A stretch of 64,000 nt of DNA from the NCBI GenBank assembly GCA_018713255.1, contig DVFL01000015.1, forward strand, positions 121,651 to 185,650, in the 5' to 3' direction. Below are positions 1-6,564 of the stretch, in pieces. Made by a program: the position numbers and the translations under genes. This DNA is from Candidatus Cottocaccamicrobium excrementipullorum. Lineage in GTDB: Bacteria > Bacillota > Clostridia > Lachnospirales > Lachnospiraceae. The first letter of the stretch is position 1, and each line of letters starts with the position of its first letter. The notes beneath the pieces are model-generated. The model had not been told where the DNA came from. It did no database searches and was given only the letters and a program-made list of their open reading frames with translations.

Positions 1-420
1 GGTTTCAATTAAATCATCCCGGTGGTGGGCATATGCAATTTTGTTGCAGCCCAGAGAGAGCGCAGCCTGATTAAAGGCGCCTTTGCGAAGTTTTGCACAC
101 AGGGAACAGGGATGAGCTTCATTCCTGGCTTCAAAAAGGATTTTCCCGATTTCAGTGGTAATTACCTCATAAGGGACAGAAAATTGCCGGCAAAGGGCTT
201 TTATGGGCTCCAGATCCATGTTTCCCAGACCGAGATCAACGGTAATCGCTGATAAAGAAAAAGATTGAGGGTAAAAGCGCCTTAAGCCAGCTAAGGCATA
301 AAGCAAAGTCAAACTGTCTTTGCCGCCGGAAATTCCCAGTGCAATATGATCCCCGGAGTTAATCATGGCGTAATCATCCACCGCCTGGCGGGTGAGACTG
401 AGAAGACGCTGCAATTTCAT
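1..420 (-). CDS. TtcA-like PP-loop ATPase, partial (C-terminus off the window)
   Basis: The minus strand is open from an ATG at 420 to the window edge (140 codons), so the C-terminus is missing. The protein shows the PP-loop ATP-binding motif SGGKDS near residue 30 and, further on, a CSLCAKLRKGA segment and an AHHRDD segment. These are characteristic of the TtcA/YdaO branch of PP-loop enzymes, which bind a [4Fe-4S] cluster and thiolate cytidine 32 in tRNA or act as related sulfur transferases. An AAAGGA ribosome binding site precedes the ATG. The prophage att site starts about 90 bp upstream of this start, so integration lies in or next to the promoter region of this gene. The family is clear from motifs; the exact substrate is inferred. 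Confidence 0.85.
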   Translation of the reverse strand, partial: MKLQRLLSLTRQAVDDYAMINSGDHIALGISGGKDSLTLLYALAGLRRFYPQSFSLSAITVDLGLGNMDLEPIKALCRQFSVPYEVITTEIGKILFEARNEAHPCSLCAKLRKGAFNQAALSLGCNKIAYAHHRDDLIET

Positions 421-511
421 AAATTTAAAAATCCTTTCTTTTGTTGATGGTGTAAAATAAAGAGAAATTCTTTGAATATCCAGCAAATCGTGGGGGAATG
501 AGAGCGACATA

Positions 512-549
512 TAACTATTCGCGAAAGTCTAGTTTAACGAATAGTTAGT
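512..549. other. Left attachment junction: dif-like palindrome with the 23-bp core
   Basis: Two 15-bp arms, TAACTATTCGCGAAA (512-526) and TTTAACGAATAGTTA (533-547), are inverted copies at 13 of 15 positions around a 6-bp centre GTCTAG (527-532). Arm-centre-arm spacing of this kind is typical of Xer/tyrosine-recombinase sites such as dif. The centre, right arm and two further bases (527-549) recur exactly at the right junction, so the left arm is host-derived and the right arm is duplicated. The inner arm bases (GAAA/TTTAA) differ from the usual ATAA/TTAT of XerCD sites, so the recombinase could be another Xer type. Confidence 0.75.
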
Positions 550-580
550 AGTCCATTTCCCACTTTTTGGGGGTGTTCTG

Positions 581-1900
581 ATGCGTAAATACATATCTAT
601 TATTCTAGTGATTTTGTTAATTACTGTCAATTCATTTCCCATTTATGCTTCTATTGCTAGTCCATCCAATGCACTGATTGGCTCAGGTGTACAGTCTGTG
701 GATGAACTTCCTACAATTAATATTTTTGAACTTGCATCGTCTAGTGATGCATCCAGGCCGCTTAATGCAACGATGGGCGTGGCGATGCTCCTTTCTTCTG
801 GCGAGGTTACGGAAGAACTTAATTATGAAGTTGTTTCTCGTACTGTTGGAACGTCTTTTGTGCCTGCTACTTATAGTTACGGCGTTTATAATTTTTATCC
901 AATGGGTGCTAGTTTGACTTATAAGGGTCTTTATCTCCGGTTTGAGGGCTCTAACCTTCCTGACCCTGGTAAATACGGTATTTCTGTTACGTTTCGTGAA
1001 GGAAATCTTTCCATGCCTGATGCTTCTACCGGTTATATTGTAATGGAATCTGGTGGAACTGGCGTAAATGGTACGCCGTATACATCAACACAGGGAATTC
1101 AATGCAGTCAAACTTATAATTCGTCTGGTATCCGCTCGACTACGGTTGTTACGAATATTGAAATTGGTTATAAAACAAAATCGGTTACCATTGGTTTTAA
1201 TTTTTCTGATCCTGTTGATTCTTTTGATTGTACTATTCCGTATTCGCCGCTTCTTACTTATAACCTTTATGAGGGGTCTAATATTGATACGAATACTTCT
1301 CAGGATGTTTCCAGTGGAACCGGTTCTGCTGAGGGTGCGATTGCTGACCATACCGGTCAGTTGGTTGAGGGCCAGGAAGAAATTAAGGGAACTATCCAGG
1401 AACAAGTCCAGTATATCATTAATCAGCTGGAAGCGTTCTGGAATCAGCTCTATAGCTATATTTTTGTTCCTGACCAGGCGAATAATGATGAAAATACGAA
1501 TAAGATTACAAATTCCATTGATACCATGAACTCTGATCTTCAGGATAATCTTGATCGTAATACAGATGATATCATGGATAACGATGATAAAAATACGAAT
1601 ACCATTGTTAACGGTTATGATGAATCTGGCATAACGGATGATAATGACCGCTTGTCCAGTAAATTGGATGAATATGACCAGCAGGAAGAAGATCTTTTGA
1701 CGGATGTAAACGATGGTTTGGATGGCATTGATTTTGACCTTGACTTCTCTTCTGTTCTCTCTTCTATCCAGATGGTTTCTAATTTCCTTCAGGATATCTA
1801 TGATAACTCTGGGGAGTTTAAGATTGTGATTAACTGTGCTCTTCTGCTTTCCTTTGGCTCCTGTGCAGTTGGTCTTTATCGTCTGAAGGGTGGTGGTTAA
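581..1900 (+). CDS. pIII-like phage adsorption/minor coat protein
   Basis: This 439-residue protein has an N-terminal signal peptide (hydrophobic core about residues 5-20, then SFPIYAS). A long extracellular region follows, with an Asn/Asp-rich probable coiled or flexible stretch at about residues 300-400, and a C-terminal hydrophobic helix (about 415-432) ends in a short basic tail. Signal, large ectodomain and C-terminal anchor is the layout of pIII-type adsorption proteins, which sit at the virion tip and bind the host receptor. No family sequence is recognisable, which is normal for this fast-evolving protein. GGGGGTG before the ATG is the ribosome binding site. The N-terminus carries two AS(P/S)S(D/N)A motifs that also occur in the 2271-3059 protein and in a chromosomal cell-wall protein. 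It is the first gene of the structural block and overlaps nothing upstream. Confidence 0.7.
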   Translation: MRKYISIILVILLITVNSFPIYASIASPSNALIGSGVQSVDELPTINIFELASSSDASRPLNATMGVAMLLSSGEVTEELNYEVVSRTVGTSFVPATYSYGVYNFYPMGASLTYKGLYLRFEGSNLPDPGKYGISVTFREGNLSMPDASTGYIVMESGGTGVNGTPYTSTQGIQCSQTYNSSGIRSTTVVTNIEIGYKTKSVTIGFNFSDPVDSFDCTIPYSPLLTYNLYEGSNIDTNTSQDVSSGTGSAEGAIADHTGQLVEGQEEIKGTIQEQVQYIINQLEAFWNQLYSYIFVPDQANNDENTNKITNSIDTMNSDLQDNLDRNTDDIMDNDDKNTNTIVNGYDESGITDDNDRLSSKLDEYDQQEEDLLTDVNDGLDGIDFDLDFSSVLSSIQMVSNFLQDIYDNSGEFKIVINCALLLSFGSCAVGLYRLKGGG

Positions 1901-2119
1901 TTGTTTAACTTCTTTTCAGCGGTTGGCGAAATTTTTACTACCATTGTCGATTTTGTGATTTCAGCAGTCGAAATGATTCTTGGCTTGCTTAGCCTGATCG
2001 GCTCTGCTTTTGTTTTTCTTATCCAGGTAGTAAATTATCTTCCTCCGTTTGTGTTACCCTTTGTCCTTGCCTTTGTTTGCTTGGCGGTATTGCTGCAAAT
2101 TATCAATAAGGGGTCGTGA
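1901..2119 (+). CDS. Two-helix small membrane protein, pVI/minor-coat-like
   Basis: This 72-residue, almost wholly hydrophobic protein has two or three membrane segments with a central FLIQVVNYLPPFVLP. It starts at TTG immediately after the stop of the pIII-like gene; a purine- and G-rich stretch (AAGGGTGGTGG) at the end of that gene acts as ribosome binding site, so translation is probably coupled. Size, hydrophobicity and position directly after the adsorption protein match gene VI of Ff phages, which joins pIII to the virion. That function is inferred from position, not sequence. Confidence 0.6.
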   Translation: MFNFFSAVGEIFTTIVDFVISAVEMILGLLSLIGSAFVFLIQVVNYLPPFVLPFVLAFVCLAVLLQIINKGS

Positions 2120-2122
2120 TTG

Positions 2123-2281
2123 ATGCAAAGCTTTTTAGATTGTGTGGTTGATGTCTTTTCCGGCATCATTGAATTGTTAGAGTATACCAGCTTTGGCAGC
2201 TTTTCTCTTGCGACTATCCTGGTCGGCGTTGCTGTGGTGAGTATGGTTGTGAAAGTGCTGGTGGTTCGTTTTGGTAGTTAG
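2123..2281 (+). CDS. 52-residue one-helix phage membrane protein
   Basis: ATG 2123 opens a 52-residue ORF, below usual length cut-offs: MQSFLDCVVDVF at the start, a C-terminal membrane helix (about residues 28-49: LATILVGVAVVSMVV) and a basic end. GGGGTCGTG lies a few bases upstream, overlapping the preceding stop. It overlaps the next gene by 11 bases, a normal coupling arrangement. Mini-proteins of this kind in filamentous phages are minor coat proteins (pVII/pIX type). The exact role cannot be assigned. Confidence 0.6.
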   Translation: MQSFLDCVVDVFSGIIELLEYTSFGSFSLATILVGVAVVSMVVKVLVVRFGS

Positions 2282-3059
2282 CTTTTTCTTTACATTTTTA
2301 TTTTCTATCCTTTTTTCTTTTTCCGCGTTTGCCGCTGTTGCGTCTCCTTCGGATGCTTCAGCGGTTGACGAGGAATATTTGGAGAGTTTGCTGGAAGATA
2401 ATGCGGACTTGTTCGATTCGGAAACGCTTCAGGAAATTCTGGCTTATGTCCAGATGATTAATGATAATATGACCGGCCCTGGTGTTGCTTCTTCATCTGA
2501 TGCTGATCGGGAAGAGCTTCCCTTGGCTACTAATGATTCTTTGGATTTTTCTGATGATCTGGAATCTCAGGTTTTTATGGCAAATGATGTTGAGGTCTTG
2601 GCAAATTCTGAAGATCAATTTGTCAATGTTCTCCGGTATGATATTACGTTTAACGGCAGGGATTATATTCTTTTGATTCCTCCTGAATACCAGGATAGTT
2701 TGTATATTGATGAAAATAACCGCCTTTGGAATATGTCTGCCAGCCAGATCACCGGACGTGCGGTTAGTGCTAATTTTAATCCGGTTGAGGATGAGGGGTA
2801 TATTTTTTATTTAACGCCTTGCCTTGGTAACAATTTTTCGACTGCTCACGAGTATGGTGCAGTTAACTATATGCGCCACTATTATTGGGAGAACTATTAC
2901 AATGGTGAGCGGTTAACCTATGATACAACCTATGGAAATATCACGGTAAACGAAAGCTACTATCCGTTTAAATCCAGTGATACGCTAACTTATTTTCTTC
3001 TTTTTAACGTGATAGGGGGTGTATTAATTTTATGGTTACGCAATTACAAGAACTATTAG
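2271..3059 (+). CDS. Secreted, C-terminally anchored phage protein (second adsorption/minor coat candidate)
   Basis: The TTG start at 2271 gives a typical signal peptide (VVSFFFTFLFSILFSFSAFA) followed directly by AVASPSDAS and, later, VASSSDAD. The middle is an acidic ectodomain with an aromatic-rich part (about residues 190-235, many Tyr and Asn). A C-terminal helix (TYFLLFNVIGGVLILWL) precedes a basic end. The signal-ectodomain-anchor layout repeats that of the 581-1900 protein, so this phage has two tip-protein-like genes. The start is TTG because no in-frame ATG or GTG precedes the signal peptide. No known family was recognised. Membrane or virion exposure is well supported; adsorption is a guess. 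Confidence 0.6.
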   Translation: MVVSFFFTFLFSILFSFSAFAAVASPSDASAVDEEYLESLLEDNADLFDSETLQEILAYVQMINDNMTGPGVASSSDADREELPLATNDSLDFSDDLESQVFMANDVEVLANSEDQFVNVLRYDITFNGRDYILLIPPEYQDSLYIDENNRLWNMSASQITGRAVSANFNPVEDEGYIFYLTPCLGNNFSTAHEYGAVNYMRHYYWENYYNGERLTYDTTYGNITVNESYYPFKSSDTLTYFLLFNVIGGVLILWLRNYKNY

Positions 3060-3175
3060 GTTTGACGATTCCGCAGCAGTTTGAGCCGCTTCTTACTTTG
3101 ATGGCCGCTGAGTTTTTGCTTCTTGGTGTTGCTTATTTTGCGGATGTGCTTAAGCTTCTGATCTTAAGGCGGTGA
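3032..3175 (+). CDS. 47-residue one-helix phage membrane protein
   Basis: ATG 3032 opens MVTQLQELLGLT, with a hydrophobic segment at about residues 20-37 and a basic end (KLLILRR). AGGGGGTG lies 12 to 20 bases upstream. It overlaps the end of the 2271-3059 gene by 28 bases. Size and layout match minor coat proteins of filamentous phages; no sequence family is recognisable. Confidence 0.55.
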   Translation: MVTQLQELLGLTIPQQFEPLLTLMAAEFLLLGVAYFADVLKLLILRR

Positions 3176-3180
3176 TGCCT

Positions 3181-3351
3181 ATGGGAACTGTGTTTGATAC
3201 CTTTTCTCAGATTTTTAATGATGGCCTGCTTCCCAACATGAAATTGATGATTGATTTTTTGCTTACTGGCGATGGCATGGCCCTTGGTTTTGTGGTAATC
3301 CTCTTGCCGCTTCTTGGCAAGTTGATTAGATTTTTTAAACATATTTTTTAG
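3181..3351 (+). CDS. 56-residue one-helix phage membrane protein
   Basis: ATG 3181, five bases after the previous stop, encodes MGTVFDTFSQIF, a hydrophobic helix at about residues 33-46 (ALGFVVILLPLLGK) and the basic end RFFKHIF. AAGGCGGTG upstream serves as ribosome binding site. It immediately precedes the major-coat-like gene. Probably a minor coat or assembly protein; function inferred from size and place. Confidence 0.55.
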   Translation: MGTVFDTFSQIFNDGLLPNMKLMIDFLLTGDGMALGFVVILLPLLGKLIRFFKHIF

Positions 3352-3365
3352 AAAGGGGTGTTTCT

Positions 3366-3671
3366 ATGAAGAATTTTTTACAGAAACAGCGTCAGAAGGT
3401 AACCCGTTGTGTCCAGGCTCTTGGTACTGCTGTAATGTCTCTCTTTATGTTTGGCTTTATGGCTGTTCCTGCTTATGCTTCTTCTGGTAGTGAAGCTGGA
3501 ACCCTTGCTGATACGTTAAGCACGTTCAGCGATGTGTTTGCTTGGTTCCTTGAGGAAGGCGGCAACTTGCTTAGCTGGATGTTGGATAAGCCGATTATCC
3601 TGCTGTCTCTGGCAATCTTCTTCTGCGGCGCCGTTGTTGGAATGCTGTCCAGGGTTTATAACAGCTTCTAA
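3366..3671 (+). CDS. Major coat protein (pVIII-like) precursor
   Basis: This 101-residue protein has a long basic, then hydrophobic signal peptide ending in PAYA, with a likely cleavage before SSGSEAG. The mature part of about 62 residues has an acidic N-terminus, an amphipathic stretch, a strongly hydrophobic helix (IILLSLAIFFCGAVVGML) and a short C-terminus with one Arg. Acidic outside, hydrophobic middle and basic inside is the design of filamentous phage major coats, though here the basic end is weak. GAAAGGGGTG gives a strong ribosome binding site. A GC-rich intrinsic terminator follows within seven bases, as gene VIII of Ff phages is also followed by a terminator, which favours abundant short transcripts. 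Confidence 0.78.
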   Translation: MKNFLQKQRQKVTRCVQALGTAVMSLFMFGFMAVPAYASSGSEAGTLADTLSTFSDVFAWFLEEGGNLLSWMLDKPIILLSLAIFFCGAVVGMLSRVYNSF

Positions 3672-3677
3672 TGAGCT

Positions 3678-3705
3678 GGGGCCTCTTGCAGGCCCCATTT
3701 TTTTT
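3678..3705 (+). terminator. Intrinsic terminator after the major coat gene
   Basis: GGGGCC and GGCCCC form a perfect 6-bp stem around TCTTGCA, followed by an eight-T run. It separates the coat block from the assembly/replication block. Confidence 0.85.
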
Positions 3706-3721
3706 ATGAGAGGTGATTTTC

Positions 3722-3880
3722 ATGCTTGACTTTTTGCAGGAGTTTTGGACGTTTTTCTTTTCTCCTCTTTTTCTGTTTGATCTTGATGTCGGTTTTTATG
3801 CGGTGATTGGCCTTTGTGTGATTGTTTTGACGGTTTATGTCTTTGTTAGGAGCGTGTTGTCATGGGTACTTTCGTTTTGA
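3722..3880 (+). CDS. 52-residue phage membrane protein ahead of the Zot-like gene
   Basis: ATG 3722 after AGAGGTG encodes MLDFLQEFWTFFFSP, then a membrane helix at about residues 26-43 and the end SVLSWVLSF. It overlaps the start of the Zot-like gene by 19 bases, indicating translational coupling. Probably a minor coat or assembly partner of the ATPase; no family recognised. Confidence 0.55.
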   Translation: MLDFLQEFWTFFFSPLFLFDLDVGFYAVIGLCVIVLTVYVFVRSVLSWVLSF

Positions 3881-4650
3881 TGTTAATGATTATTCTCTTT
3901 GCGGCTTTCTTTGCTTATCACTTAATTAAGTACCGTAATCCTTATAAGCTTATTATGGTGATCGGCAAAAAAGGTTCCGGTAAGACTACGCTTATGGTAA
4001 AACTCTCCCTAAAATACAACAAGCGGAAACGTCCGGTTTATTGCAATGCACCCGAGATACCGGGTACATATTACTTTACTCCTGACCAGCTTGGCCAGGT
4101 GGATTTTCCTCGCAATGCGGTTATCCTGGTTGATGAAGCTTCCCGTTATTGGGATAATCGGGATTTTAAGAACTTTAAGAAGTACACCTTTGAATACTTC
4201 CGTTTTCAGCGGCAGTATAAACACACGGTTTATCTGTTCAGCCAGAGTTTTGATGTGGACAAAAAGATTCGTGATCTTTGTGATCGGATGTATTTGGTCA
4301 CTAGCTTTTGCAACTTTCTCTCCATTGCTAGGGGAATTTCCAAGAAACCCACGGTTTCTCATGCTGACAGCAATACCGCTGGCGAGAGTAAATTGGTTGA
4401 TGATATCAATTTCGAACCGCTTTGGCTTTTTTGGCTTGGAACTGTAAAACTGACCTATATTCCTCGCTATGTTAAATATTTTAAATCTTATAATCCTCCT
4501 GCTTTGCCTGAAGGAAACTTTGTCTATACTCCATATCTGGATAATATGGAGCGAGGGAAGAAGTGGAGCTTTTCCCGCCTATGGCGGAAAAGCGTAACGG
4601 ATGAGGGAGCGGAACTCGAAGAAAGGGAAGGTGAGGTGAATGACGCTTGA
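3862..4650 (+). CDS. Zot/pI-family morphogenesis ATPase
   Basis: This is the assembly motor of filamentous phages, an inner-membrane ATPase that drives extrusion of the virion. The 262-residue protein has an N-terminal membrane helix (about 4-21), Walker A GKKGSGKT (35-42) and Walker B AVILVDEAS (86-94). A second hydrophobic stretch (LWLFWLGTVKLTYIP) lies near residue 190-205. The segment around RYWDNRDFKNFKKY and the YLFSQSFDVDKKIRDLCD region are typical of the Zot ATPase domain. Classical pI proteins carry their membrane segment after the ATPase domain; the N-terminal helix here may be an adaptation to a single-membrane host. AGGAG lies upstream of the ATG. It overlaps the TraX-like gene by 11 bases. 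The Zot name is historical; nothing indicates a toxin. Confidence 0.9.
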   Translation: MGTFVLMLMIILFAAFFAYHLIKYRNPYKLIMVIGKKGSGKTTLMVKLSLKYNKRKRPVYCNAPEIPGTYYFTPDQLGQVDFPRNAVILVDEASRYWDNRDFKNFKKYTFEYFRFQRQYKHTVYLFSQSFDVDKKIRDLCDRMYLVTSFCNFLSIARGISKKPTVSHADSNTAGESKLVDDINFEPLWLFWLGTVKLTYIPRYVKYFKSYNPPALPEGNFVYTPYLDNMERGKKWSFSRLWRKSVTDEGAELEEREGEVNDA

Positions 4651-5284
4651 TCGGAACCAGCTTAAGGCAGTTGCATTTATCACGATGTTTTTGGATCATT
4701 TTGCAGGGATGTTTCTTGTTGATACAATTTTTTATTATCCTTTGCGCATGGCTGGCCGTGTTGCTTTCCCTTTATTTTTATTTCTCCTTGTAGAGGGGTT
4801 TTACTATACCCACAGCCGTCAAAAATACGCCTTCCGTTTGCTTTTGTTTGCGGTGGTTAGTCAGGTTCCATATACGCTTGTAACTGGTCTCTATAACCTA
4901 AATGTTGGTTTTGAACTGCTCTCCTGCTTCTGCCTGCTTTTCTTTCTTGATCGGCGGGACTGGCTGGGCTGTGTCCTTGCTGTCTTAGTGTCCAGCTTTG
5001 CAGAATATAACTTGCTGGGCATTATCCTTTGTTTGGCATTTTATGGCTGGCGGGTGAATCGCCGCCGCTTCTGTCCTCTTCTGCTTTTTGGCCTTGCTTT
5101 GGTTTCCTTTGCGTTTGGCTGTACTGGTTTGCTGGCCTATCCAGTGCTTTTACTGTACCGTGGCAATGTCCGTCCTGTGCGTACATTTCCGCGCTGGTTG
5201 TCTTATGGATTTTATCCGGTTCATTTGCTTGTTCTCTGGCTTTTTTCTTTTTCGGGACTTACCCCCTGTCTAATAAGAGGGTAA
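4640..5284 (+). CDS. TraX-like membrane acyltransferase
   Basis: This 214-residue polytopic protein begins LDRNQLKAVAFITMFLDH, the signature opening of the TraX family, and continues with GRVAFPLFLFLLVEGF, VSQVPY and a final YPVHLLVLWLF. TraX of the F plasmid N-acetylates pilin; chromosomal relatives are membrane acyltransferases of surface molecules. The gene is translationally coupled to the Zot-like ATPase (11-base overlap), so it belongs to the phage operon and is not a bystander. A plausible job is acetylation of coat protein during assembly or of a host surface receptor; that is inference. The family call is strong, the substrate unknown. Confidence 0.88.
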   Translation: MTLDRNQLKAVAFITMFLDHFAGMFLVDTIFYYPLRMAGRVAFPLFLFLLVEGFYYTHSRQKYAFRLLLFAVVSQVPYTLVTGLYNLNVGFELLSCFCLLFFLDRRDWLGCVLAVLVSSFAEYNLLGIILCLAFYGWRVNRRRFCPLLLFGLALVSFAFGCTGLLAYPVLLLYRGNVRPVRTFPRWLSYGFYPVHLLVLWLFSFSGLTPCLIRG

Positions 5285-5304
5285 GTCATTGTATAGATAC
5301 AATG
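5257..5304. promoter_or_regulatory. Two tandem hairpins before rep: candidate replication origin or translational control element
   Basis: ACTTACCC (5257-5264) pairs perfectly with GGGTAAGT (5279-5286), leaving a 14-base loop that contains TCTAATAAGAG. One base later CATTGTAT (5287-5294) pairs perfectly with ATACAATG (5297-5304) across a 2-base loop. The second stem abuts the GGAGGTG ribosome binding site of rep. From memory, TCTAATA resembles the nick region of pT181-type double-strand origins used by Rep_trans proteins; this needs checking. Confidence 0.5.
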
Positions 5305-5317
5305 TGGAGGTGATTTG

Positions 5318-6229
5318 ATGCTCTATTATTTCAAGCCGTTTTGGTGTCCTGATTATGTCCTCAGCTGTGATAAAGTCCGTCTTGGGCTGACATTTTTGGA
5401 TACTGACCATATGCAGGCGTTTGCTGATGTTATCGCCCAGCTTCCTGAATCTTCTGTTCATCGTTCTTCTGCCGATGCGTCTTATCATTATCTGGTGACG
5501 TTTGGCTTCTCTGGCTGTAGTTTTGCGGTAGGATTTGACTTTAATGGTTTTAACTTGGAACAACGGCTGAAAGGCTTTGTTGAATTTAACCCGAACAAGA
5601 TTTTAGGCGATGTATGGCTTCAGGATGGTTTTTTCTTGACTTCTCAGACATTCGGCGCTCCCTCAGAGTTTATGGCCCAGCGTCATATTGTTTCTGGCCT
5701 ATTTGCTCGTGTCTGGTCGTGTGCTAGGATGTTTGCTGATCTGGAGCTAAAGCGTTGGGATTTTGCGGTGGATATCCCCTACCGCCGTTCTCAGGTGCAG
5801 CTTATTAAAGACCGGAGAAAATATTCCCAGTTTTTCCGTAGCCTGGATGATTTTACGGAGTATCTTGGAGTTGGTAGTAATGGCGGTCGGGTAAAGGTTT
5901 ATAATAAAAAGTTGGAAGCAGATCTTGATTATGAATTGACACGAATTGAGGTTACTTTAGAAGATTTGACTTTTGATACGCTGAAAAAACACTGGCCAGA
6001 AATTTATCTACGTTCTGAGATTAATATTCAGTCTAATGTCCTTGTTCAACTTCTTCAGCGGTGTGATTCTTCAGAATGTGGGTACTATTTGAAACAATTA
6101 AATTATCGTACACGCCAGAAGCTGCTGCCGCTTTTGGTGGATAAGAAATTTGAGGTTGAATGTAAAGATTTTATGAAAGTTGCGGATATGGTAGGAAAAA
6201 CATTTTTAGGAGGTTCGATTGATGTCTGA
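5318..6229 (+). CDS. Rep_trans-like rolling-circle replication initiator
   Basis: This 303-residue protein shows the family's landmarks: KRWDFAVD (145-152), EYLG...GRVKVYNKKLE (181-200) and LTRIEVTLE (207-215). They correspond to the metal-binding/catalytic core of Rep_trans initiators (pT181 type and replication initiation factors of conjugative elements). It would nick one strand of the circular phage DNA to start rolling-circle synthesis of virion strands. I chose ATG 5318 over the TTG one codon earlier because GGAGG (5306-5310) is then seven bases away. Tandem hairpins sit immediately upstream. Which Tyr is catalytic cannot be fixed without an alignment. Rep is the usual second hallmark beside Zot in inoviruses. 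Confidence 0.82.
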   Translation: MLYYFKPFWCPDYVLSCDKVRLGLTFLDTDHMQAFADVIAQLPESSVHRSSADASYHYLVTFGFSGCSFAVGFDFNGFNLEQRLKGFVEFNPNKILGDVWLQDGFFLTSQTFGAPSEFMAQRHIVSGLFARVWSCARMFADLELKRWDFAVDIPYRRSQVQLIKDRRKYSQFFRSLDDFTEYLGVGSNGGRVKVYNKKLEADLDYELTRIEVTLEDLTFDTLKKHWPEIYLRSEINIQSNVLVQLLQRCDSSECGYYLKQLNYRTRQKLLPLLVDKKFEVECKDFMKVADMVGKTFLGGSIDV

Positions 6230-6467
6230 TTATAGGTCTTATTTGAAAAAGGTGAAGTTATACTCTCCGAAAGAAAGGAACACTTTTATTCTTAGAAGGT
6301 ATGATGTTTTACGTCTCCGTCTTGTTTGTCAGAAACGTGGTATAGGTTATTCTGATATGGTTAATGCTTGTATTCAGCGTATGTTGTGTGATGTTAAGTA
6401 TGCGTATCCTGGTCTTAATGAGGAAGCGGATTGTATTTTTAGAAGAGAATTATGGTATTCCTTTTAA
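6222..6467 (+). CDS. Small basic phage protein, possible DNA-binding protein
   Basis: This 81-residue, Arg/Lys-rich protein overlaps the rep stop and has a perfect AGGAGG (6208-6213) eight bases before ATG 6222. The middle (RRYDVLRLRLVCQKRGIGYSDMVNACIQRML) could form a ribbon-helix-helix or similar helical fold, but I cannot name a family. Last gene of the assembly/replication operon before a strong terminator; a replication accessory or copy-control role is conceivable. Confidence 0.6.
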   Translation: MSDYRSYLKKVKLYSPKERNTFILRRYDVLRLRLVCQKRGIGYSDMVNACIQRMLCDVKYAYPGLNEEADCIFRRELWYSF

Positions 6468-6515
6468 AGATGGTGTGCCTATTAAATATTCCATCAAGTA
6501 GTGGTCGCAATCCCA

Positions 6516-6546
6516 GGCCGCCGTTAGGCGGCCGATTTATTTTTGG
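6516..6546 (+). terminator. Intrinsic terminator ending the rep operon
   Basis: GGCCGCC (6516-6522) and GGCGGCC (6527-6533) form a perfect 7-bp stem with a GTTA loop, followed by a T-rich tail. It also shields the convergent repressor-like gene from read-through. Confidence 0.85.
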
Positions 6547-6564
6547 GTTGGGAAAATATTCTGA

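Noticed and set aside
1068..1529. Alternative-frame ORFs of 100-150 codons within the pIII-like gene, both strands
   Set aside because: Shadows of a T-rich coding frame; no ribosome binding site and implausible composition.
3862..4650. Zonula occludens toxin
   Set aside because: Only the pI/Zot ATPase domain is present; the name reflects family history, and no toxin segment is recognisable.
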